Of a stretch of 14,664 bases of DNA, positions 14,480 to 14,664 are shown one piece after another. The notes under the pieces were generated by a model. That model was given only the letters and a program-made list of their open reading frames with translations, ran no database searches and was not told where the DNA came from. Within the stretch, counting starts at the first letter, position 1; every line of letters begins with the position of its first letter. The translations under genes were made by a program, and so were the position numbers. The DNA is from Bacteroidota bacterium (GTDB lineage: Bacteria > Bacteroidota > Bacteroidia > Flavobacteriales_D > Crocinitomicaceae), in contig VGMK01000030.1 in NCBI GenBank assembly GCA_016866375.1, positions 1 to 14,664 of the forward strand. The letters run 5' to 3'.

Positions 14480-14664
14480 TTAGGGTTCTTTTAAGAGATG
14501 GAAAAAACTGCTATAAGTCCTATTTGTGTCCTTCACTGTTAGCACATAGTAATAGATACCATCTTTCAAGTCATCACCCGACCAATTATTTAAGTATGGA
14601 CTGGCCGAATAGACCAAGTTTCCCCAACGATTATAGACCGACAATTCTGTACCGTCATAGAGAT
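14480..14664 (-). CDS. C-terminal end of a T9SS type B sorting-domain (gliding-motility CTD) protein, 5' part outside the window
   Basis: Seen: reading the minus strand in from the right edge, an open frame gives LYDGTELSVYNRWGNLVY, then NNWSGDDLKDGIYYYVLTV and FFHLLKEP, ending at TAA (14482-14480). The order NRWGNLVY, W-G, DGIYYYVL is the pattern of the type B C-terminal sorting domain, which directs proteins through the type IX secretion system to the cell surface or medium. About 61 residues are visible, roughly the last two thirds of that domain; the cargo part is not in the window, so its function (adhesin, enzyme or other) is unknown. It converges on hemF, with about 110 bases between the stops. 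Confidence 0.88.
   Translation of the reverse strand, partial: LYDGTELSVYNRWGNLVYSASPYLNNWSGDDLKDGIYYYVLTVKDTNRTYSSFFHLLKEP

Overview
The window reads as an AT-rich chromosomal segment of a member of the Bacteroidota, most likely a flavobacterium-like or Cryomorphaceae/Crocinitomicaceae-like bacterium. The pointers are: a C-terminal type IX secretion (type B / gliding-motility) sorting domain at the right edge; a SecA of 1115 residues with the extra segments seen in this phylum; a DUF4249 lipoprotein; a DUF2520 Rossmann protein beside a KdsC-type phosphatase; and two promoters of the Bacteroidota type (TAnnTTTG) in place of a -35/-10 pair. The genus cannot be fixed from the sequence. It is a dense, mostly housekeeping region with twelve protein genes, two of them cut by the window edges. 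I see no tRNA, rRNA, insertion sequence, CRISPR array, phage gene or obvious transferred island. No gene-free stretch exceeds about 165 bases.

Layout, left to right. (1) A plus-strand cluster 1-2473: the 3' part of a GT4-type glycosyltransferase, rdgB (non-canonical nucleotide pyrophosphatase) and a patatin-like hydrolase, joined by a 4-base ATGA overlap and a 3-base gap. (2) A minus-strand pair read from about 4345 to 2470: gltX (glutamyl-tRNA synthetase) then folB (dihydroneopterin aldolase), overlapping by 8 bases and driven by a well-formed promoter at 4352-4383. folB converges on the patatin gene so tightly that one palindromic TTAA supplies both stop codons. (3) A minus-strand operon read from about 10065 to 4496: secA, a DUF2520 Rossmann protein, a KdsC-like Kdo-8-phosphate phosphatase and a DUF4249 lipoprotein. 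Every junction overlaps (1, 14 and 7 bases), so translational coupling is likely. The lipoprotein start has an unusually good Shine-Dalgarno sequence for this phylum. (4) A plus-strand operon 10215-14369: guaA (GMP synthase), an exported protein with three LysM domains and a type 1 periplasmic-binding-protein-like domain, and hemF (aerobic coproporphyrinogen III oxidase). It ends in an intrinsic terminator at 14401-14441. (5) From the right edge, on the minus strand, the last 60 or so residues of a secreted T9SS cargo protein.

Functionally the window joins envelope biogenesis (glycosyltransferase, SecA, KdsC, LysM protein, lipoprotein, T9SS cargo) with nucleotide, folate, haem and tRNA-charging functions. 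hemF implies oxygen-using haem synthesis. The least understood parts are the LysM/PBP1-fold protein, the DUF2520 protein next to the Kdo phosphatase, and the DUF4249 lipoprotein without a receptor gene beside it. I did not find a convincing new multi-gene system; those three genes are the best leads.
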